From Neodontobutis hainanensis (taxonomy: Eukaryota > Chordata > Actinopteri > Gobiiformes > Odontobutidae): a DNA stretch of 64,000 nucleotides. The stretch spans positions 1 to 64,000 of the forward strand of contig JALDNG010000448.1 of NCBI GenBank assembly GCA_024349245.1, in the 5' to 3' direction. The notes under the pieces were generated by a model. That model was given only the letters and a program-made list of their open reading frames with translations. It had not been told where the DNA came from and searched no databases. Both the position numbers and the translations under genes were made by a program. This document shows, piece after piece, positions 57,701-64,000 of this stretch. Each line of letters begins with the position of its first letter. Position 1 is the first letter of the stretch.

Positions 57701-58736
57701 GACTGTAGATGAGAATTAGAAAAGACTGTAAACGTCCAGAAGAACAGACTGACAATGTGCAGAAGAATAGACTGTAGAGATGCAGCAGTACAGACTGTAG
57801 ACAAGCATTAGAACAGACTGTATATGAGTATTAGAAAACACTCTAGACATGCTTTAGAATAGACTGTAGAGCTGCAGTAGTACAGACTGTAGACGAGCAT
57901 TAGAACAGAGTATAGATGAGCAGTAGTACAGATTGTAGACTTACATTAGAACAGACTGTGGATGTGCAGTTAGAACAGACTGTAGATGTGCAGAAGAACA
58001 GACTGTAGACGTTTATTAGAACAGACTGTAGACCTGCAGTAGAACAGACCGTAGATGAGCAGTAAAACAGACTATAGATTTGCATTAGAACAGACATTAA
58101 AAGTGCAGTAGTAGAGACTGTACACGTGTAGTAGAACAGACTGTAGATGAGCAGTAGTACAGACTGTAGACTTACATTAGAACAGACGGTAGATGTGCAT
58201 TAGAACAGACTGTAGACGTGCAGTAGAACAGACTGTAGATGAGCAGTATTACAGACTGTAGGCTTGCATTAGAACAGACAGCAGATGTACATTAGAAGAG
58301 ACTGTAGATGTGCAGTAAAACAGACTGTAGACGTGCAGTGGACGAGACTGTAGTAGAGCAGTAGTACAGACTGTAAACTGGCATTAGAACAGACTGTAGA
58401 GGTGCAGGTGAACAGACAGTACACGTGCAGTTGAGCAGACTTCAGAGCAGCAGTAGTACAGACTCTAGATTGGCTTTCGAACTGAATGTAGACAAGCATT
58501 ACAACAGGCTATAAACGTCCAGTAGAACAGACTCTATTTAAGTATTAGAAAACACTCTAGATATGCTTTATAACAAAATGTAGAGGTGCAGTAGTTCCGA
58601 CTGTAGACGAACATTAGAACAGACTGTATATGAGTATTGGAAAACACTCTAAACATGCTTTAGAACAGACTGTAGAGGTGCAGTAATACAGACTGTAGAT
58701 GAGAATTAGAAAAGACTGTAAACGTCCAGTAGAACA
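54781..58736. repeat. ~990-bp higher-order repeat, four tandem copies
   Basis: The landmark GACTGACAATGTGCAG starts at 54781, 55771, 56761, 57747 and 58737, giving intervals of 990, 990, 986 and 990 bp. Each interval is about 43 monomers of 23 bp. The copies are nearly identical to each other, while monomers within a copy differ widely. The minus-strand peptide repeats at 54934, 55924, 56912 and 57900 repeat at the same spacing. Confidence 0.92.
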
Positions 58737-61700
58737 GACTGACAATGTGCAGAAGAATAGACTGTAGAGATGCAGTAGTACAGACTGTAGACAAGCATTA
58801 GAACAGACTGTATATGAGTATTAGAAAACACTCTAGACATGCTTTAGAATAGACTGTAGAGCTGCAGTAGTTCAGACTGTAGACGAGCATTAGAACAGAC
58901 TCTATATGAGTTTTAGAAAACAATCTGCACATGCTTTAGAACAGATTGTAAAAGGTGCAGTATTTCTGACTGTAGACATGCATTAGAACAGACTGTATAT
59001 GAGTATTAGAAAACACTCAAGACATGCTTTAGAACAGACTGTAGATGAGCAGTAATACAGACTGTAGACTTGCATTAGAACAGACTGTAGATGTGCAGTA
59101 GAACAGACTGTAGACGTTATTAGAACAGACTGTAGACCTGCAAAAGAACAGACCGTAGATGAGAAGTAAAACAGACTATAGACTTGCATTAGAACAGACT
59201 GTAAAACTGACTGTAGACGAGCATTAGAACAGACTGTAAACATCCAGTAGAACAGACTGACAATGTGCAGAAGAATAGACTGTAGAAATGCAGTAGTACA
59301 GACTGTAGACGAGCATTAGAAGAAAGTGTAGATGTGCATTAGAACAGACTGTAGACGTGCAGTAGAACAGACTGTAGATGAGCAGTAGTACAGACTGTAG
59401 GCTTGCATTAGAACAGACAGTAGATGTACATTAGAACAGACTGTAGATGTGCAGTAAAACAGACTGTAGACGTGCAGTGGACGAGACTGTAGTAGAGCAG
59501 TAGTACAGACTGTAAACTGGCATTAGAACAGACTGTAGAGGTGCAGGTGAACAGACAGTAGACGTGCAGTTGAGCAGACTTCAGAGCAGCAGTAGTACAG
59601 ACTCTAGATTGGCTTTAGAACTGACTATAGACGAGCATTAGAACAGGCTATAAACGTCCAGTAGAACAGACTCTATATAAGTATTAGAAAACACTCTAGA
59701 TATGCTTTATAACAAAATGTAGAGGTGCAGTAGTTCCGACTGTAGACGAACATTAGAACAGACTGTATATGAGTATTAGAAAACACTCTAAACATGCTTT
59801 AGAACAGACTGTAGAGGTGCAGTAATACAGACTGTAGATGAGAATTAGAAAAGACTGTAAACGTCCAGTAGAACAGACTGACAATGTGCAGAAGAATAGA
59901 CTGTAGAGATGCAGTAGTACAGACTGTAGACATGCATTAGAACAGACTGTATATGAGTATTAGAAAACACTCTAGACATGCTTTAGAACAGACTGTAGAG
60001 CTGCAGTAGTACAGACTCTAGATTGGCTTTCGAACTGAATGTAGACAAGCATTAGAACAGGCTATAAACGTCCAGTAGAACAGACTCTATATAAGTATTA
60101 GAAAACACTCTAGATATGCTTTATAACAAAATGTAGAGGTGCAGTAGTTCCGACTGTAGACGAACATTAGAACAGACTGTATATGAGTATTGGAAAACAC
60201 TCTAAACATGCTTTAGAACAGACTGTAGAGGTGCAGTAATACAGACTGTAGATGAGAATTAGAAAAGACTGTAAACGTCCAGTAGAACAGACTGACAATG
60301 TGCAGAAGAATAGACTGTAGAGATGCAGTAGTACAGACTGTAGACAAGCATTAGAACAGACTGTATATGAGTATTAGAAAACACTCTAGACATGCTTTAG
60401 AATAGACTGTAGAGCTGCAGTAGTTCAGACTGTAGACGAGCATTAGAACAGACTCTATATGAGTTTTAGAAAACACTCTGCACATGCTTTAGAACAGATT
60501 GTAAAAGGTGCAGTATTTCTGACTGTAGACATGCATTAGAACAGACTGTATATGAGTATTAGAAAACACTCAAGACATGCACTAGAACAGACTGTAGATG
60601 AGCAGTAATACAGACTGTAGACTTGCATTAGAATAGACTGTAGATGTGCAGTAGAACAGACTGTAGACGTTTATTAGAACAGACTGTAGACCTGCAAAAG
60701 AACAGACCGTAGATGAGAAGTAAAACAGACTATAGACTTGCATTAGAACAGACTGTAAAACTGACTGTAGACGAGCATTAGAACAGACTGTAAACATCCA
60801 GTAGAACAGACTGACAATGTGCAGAAGAATAGACTGTAGAAATGCAGTAGTACAGACTGTAGACGAGCATTAGAAGAGAGTGTAGATGTGCATTAGAACA
60901 GACTGTAGACGTGCAGTAGAACAGACTGTAGATGAGCAGTAGTACAGACTGTAGGCTTGCATTAGAACAGACAGTAGATGTACATTAGAACAGACTGTAG
61001 ATGTGCAGTAAAACAGACTGTAGACGTGCAGTGGACGAGACTGTAGTAGAGCAGTAATACAGACTGTAAACTGGCATTAGAACAGACTGTAGAGGTGCAG
61101 GTGAACAGACAGTAGACGTGCAGTTGAGCAGACTTCAGAGCAGCAGTAGTACAGACTCTATATTGGCTTTAGAACTGACTATAGACGAGCATTAGAACAG
61201 GCTATAAACGTCCAGTAGAACAGACTCTATATAAGTATTAGAAAACACTCTAGATATGCTTTATAACAAAATGTAGAGGTGCAGTAGTTCCGACTGTAGA
61301 CGAACATTAGAACAGACTGTATATGAGTATTAGAAAACACTCTAAACATGCTTTAGAACAGACTGTAGAGGTGCAGTAATACAGACTGTAGATGAGAATT
61401 AGAAAAGACTGTAAACGTCCAGTAGAACAGACTGAGAATGTGCAGAAGAATAGACTGTAGAGATGCAGTAGTACAGACTGTAGACATGCATTAGAACAGA
61501 CTGTATATGAGTATTAGAAAACACTCTAGACATGCTTTAGAACAGACTGTAGAGCTGCAGTAGTTCAGACTGTAGACGAGTATTAGAACAGACTCTATAT
61601 GAGTTTTAGAAAACACTCTGCACATGCTTTAGAACAGATTGTAAAAGGTGCAGTATTTCTGACTGTAGACATGCATTAGAACAGACTGTATATGAGTATT

Positions 61701-64000
61701 AGAAAACACTCTAGACATGCTTTAGAACAGACTCTAGATGAGCAGTAATACAGACTGTAGACTTGCATTAGAACAGACTGTAGATGTGCAGTAGAACAGA
61801 CTGTAGACGTTTATTAGAACAGACTGTAGACATGCAAAAGAACAGACCGTAGATGAGTAGTAAAACAGACTATAGACTTGCATTAGAACAGACTGTAAAA
61901 CTGACTGTAGACGAGCATTAGAACAGACTGTAAACATCCAGTAGAACAGTCTGACAATGTGCAGAAGAATAGACTGTAGAAATGCAGTAGTACAGACTGT
62001 AGACGAGCATTAGAAGAGAGTGTAGATGTGCATTATAACAGACTTTAGAAGTGCAGTAGTAGAGACTGTAGATGTGTAGTAGAACAGACTGTAAATGAGC
62101 AGTAGTAGAGACTGTAGACTTGTATTAGAACAGACTGTAAACGTGCAGTTGAACAGACTGTAGATGAGCAATAAAACCGACTGTACAAGTGCAGTAGAAC
62201 AGACTGTAGATGAACAGTTGTACAGACTGTAGACTTTCATTAGAACATACAGTAGATGTCCATTAGAATAGACTGTAGATGTGCAGTAGAACAGACTGGC
62301 GAGGTGCAGAAGAATAGACTGAAGAGTTGCAGTAGTTGAGACTTTACACGAGGATTAGAACAGCCTGTACATGACTATTAGAAAAGACTATAGACATGCC
62401 TTAGAAGAGACTGTAGAGGTGCAGTAGTACAGACTGTAGACGAGCATTAAAACAAACTGTAGATGTGCAGTAGACCAGACTGTAGACGTGCAGTTGAACA
62501 GACTTTAGAGCAGCAGTAGTACAGACTCTAGATTGGCTTTAGAACAGACTGTAGATGAGCTTTAGAACAGACTGTAGAGGTGCAGTAGTTCAGACTGTAG
62601 ATGAGCATTAGAACAGACTCTATATGAATATTAGAAAACACTCTAGACATGCTTTAGAACAGGCCGTAGAGGTGATGTTGTACAGACTGTAGACGAGCAT
62701 TAAAACAGACTGTATATTAGTATTAGAAAACACTCTAGACATGCTTTAGGACAAACTGTAGATGTGCAGTAGTACAGACTGTAGACGTTTTTTAGAATAA
62801 ACTGTAGACGTGCAGTAGAACAAACTGTAGACGAGCAGTAGTACAGACTGGAGAATTCCATTAGAACAGATTGTAGATGTGCATTAGAACAGACTGTAGA
62901 TGTGCAAAAGAATAGACTGTAGAGGGCAGTAGTTGAGACTTTACACGAGCATTAGAACAGACTGTACATGAGTATTAGAAAAGACTGTAGACATGTTTTA
63001 GAACAGACTGTAGAGTTCCAGTAGTACAGACTCTAGACGACCATTAGAACAAACTGTAGATGTGCAGTAGAAGAGACTGTAGAGGTGCAGTAGTACAGAA
63101 AGTTGACAATTATTAAAAGAGACTGTAGACGTGCAGTATAACAGACTCTAGACAATTATTATCTATTAACAATAGAAAAGACTGTAGAGGTGCAGTTGAA
63201 CAGACTGTAAATGTGCAGTTGAATAGACTTCAGAGCAGAAGTAGAACAGACTCTAGATTGGCTTTGGAACAAACTGTAGACGAGCATTAGAACAAACAGT
63301 AAACAACCTGTAGAACAGACTAAGAATGTGCAGAAGAATAGACTCTAGAGGTGCAGTAGTACAGACTGTAGATGAGGATTAGAACAGACAGTATATGAGT
63401 ATTAGAAAACACTGTAGATATGCTTTAGAACAGACTGTAGAGTTGCAGTAGTTCAGATTGTAGACGAGCATTAGAACAGACTGTATATGAGTATTAGAAA
63501 ACACTGTAGACATGCTTTAGAACAGATTGTAGAGGTGCAGTAGTTCAGACTGTAGACGAGCATTAGAAGAGACTGTAGATGTGCATTAGAACAGACTGTA
63601 GATGTGCAGTAGAACAGAATGTAGACTTGCAGTAGAACAGACTGCAGAGCAGCAGTAGTACAGACTCTAGACTGGCATTAAAACAGACTGTAGAGCTGCA
63701 GTAGAACAGACTGTAGAGGAGATGTAGAACAAACTGTAGAGGTGGAGTAGTAAAGACTTTTATTGGGCATTAGAACAGACTGTATTCGAGCAATAGAACA
63801 GACTATAGAAGTGCAGTAGTACAGACTGCATTAGAACAGACTGTGGACGAGTATTTGAACAGACTATAGACGTGTATTAGAACAGACTGTAGATGTCCAG
63901 TAAACCAGTCTAATGATGCTGCAGAAAAAAATAATTTAAAGGTCCGTTAGTAGAGACTGTAGACGAGCATTAGAACAGACTGTAGATGTGCATTAGAACA
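58737..64000. repeat. 23-bp satellite, right block with ~1140-bp repeats
   Basis: The same landmark recurs near 59877, 60289 and 61433 (steps of about 1140, 412 and 1144 bp), so a longer higher-order unit is used here than in the preceding block. The same 1140-bp step occurs on the left at 20742-21882. From about 62280 to the end the sequence follows about 22920-24560 monomer by monomer. The array runs off the end of the window. Confidence 0.88.

Noticed and set aside
17456..64000. CRISPR array
   Set aside because: Units are contiguous variants of a 23-bp monomer without unique spacers, and the window is eukaryotic.

Overview
The window comes from a vertebrate genome, most probably a teleost fish. 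It holds no ordinary host gene. It is a satellite-DNA domain into which a tRNA-derived SINE, an L2-like LINE and a large endogenous retrovirus (ERV) have inserted. The vertebrate call rests on three things. The ERV has long LTRs plus gag, pro, pol and env. The LINE has an APE endonuclease, an L2/CR1-type reverse transcriptase and a TAA-repeat 3' end. The SINE has A and B boxes and a 3' tail of the kind common in fish genomes. The exact taxon cannot be read from this sequence.

Layout: 1-17455 is a purine-rich satellite with a 27-bp unit; because 27 is divisible by 3, all six frames stay open for long stretches, giving low-complexity ORFs that are not genes. From about 17456 the DNA switches abruptly to an unrelated-looking satellite with a 23-bp unit, which fills the rest of the window wherever there is no mobile element. 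Inside it lie a SINE (27967-28321), an L2-like LINE on the minus strand (28887-32410), an ERV on the plus strand (34736-50477) and a second SINE copy (50816-51150). The 23-bp satellite has higher-order structure, best seen at 54781-58736, where four copies of a ~990-bp unit (43 monomers) run in tandem. Blocks left of the mobile elements (about 19.7-24.6 kb) reappear on the right (about 59.0-64.0 kb).

The ERV is 15.7 kb, with 1.9-kb LTRs, TGTAGTG/CACTACA termini, a 4-bp GTTC target duplication, a primer-binding site, a ~2-kb leader, gag with a coiled-coil N-terminus and a major homology region, aspartic protease, reverse transcriptase, a degenerate gypsy-like RNase H (tether), a second RNase H with its acidic residues, an HHCC/DDE/GPY integrase, env, and a polypurine tract. 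Its reading frames are broken by many short indels. The two LTRs differ by few substitutions but by many short indels, largely at CG dinucleotides and homopolymers, so part of the apparent damage may be sequencing error. An antisense ORF of 86 codons lies in the U5 part of the LTR and is open in the 3' copy.

The order of events can be read from the flanks. The SINE inserted into 23-bp satellite, and the segment carrying it was duplicated. The LINE then entered one copy (the empty site survives in the other), and the ERV inserted between the two copies, leaving a reconstructable empty site.
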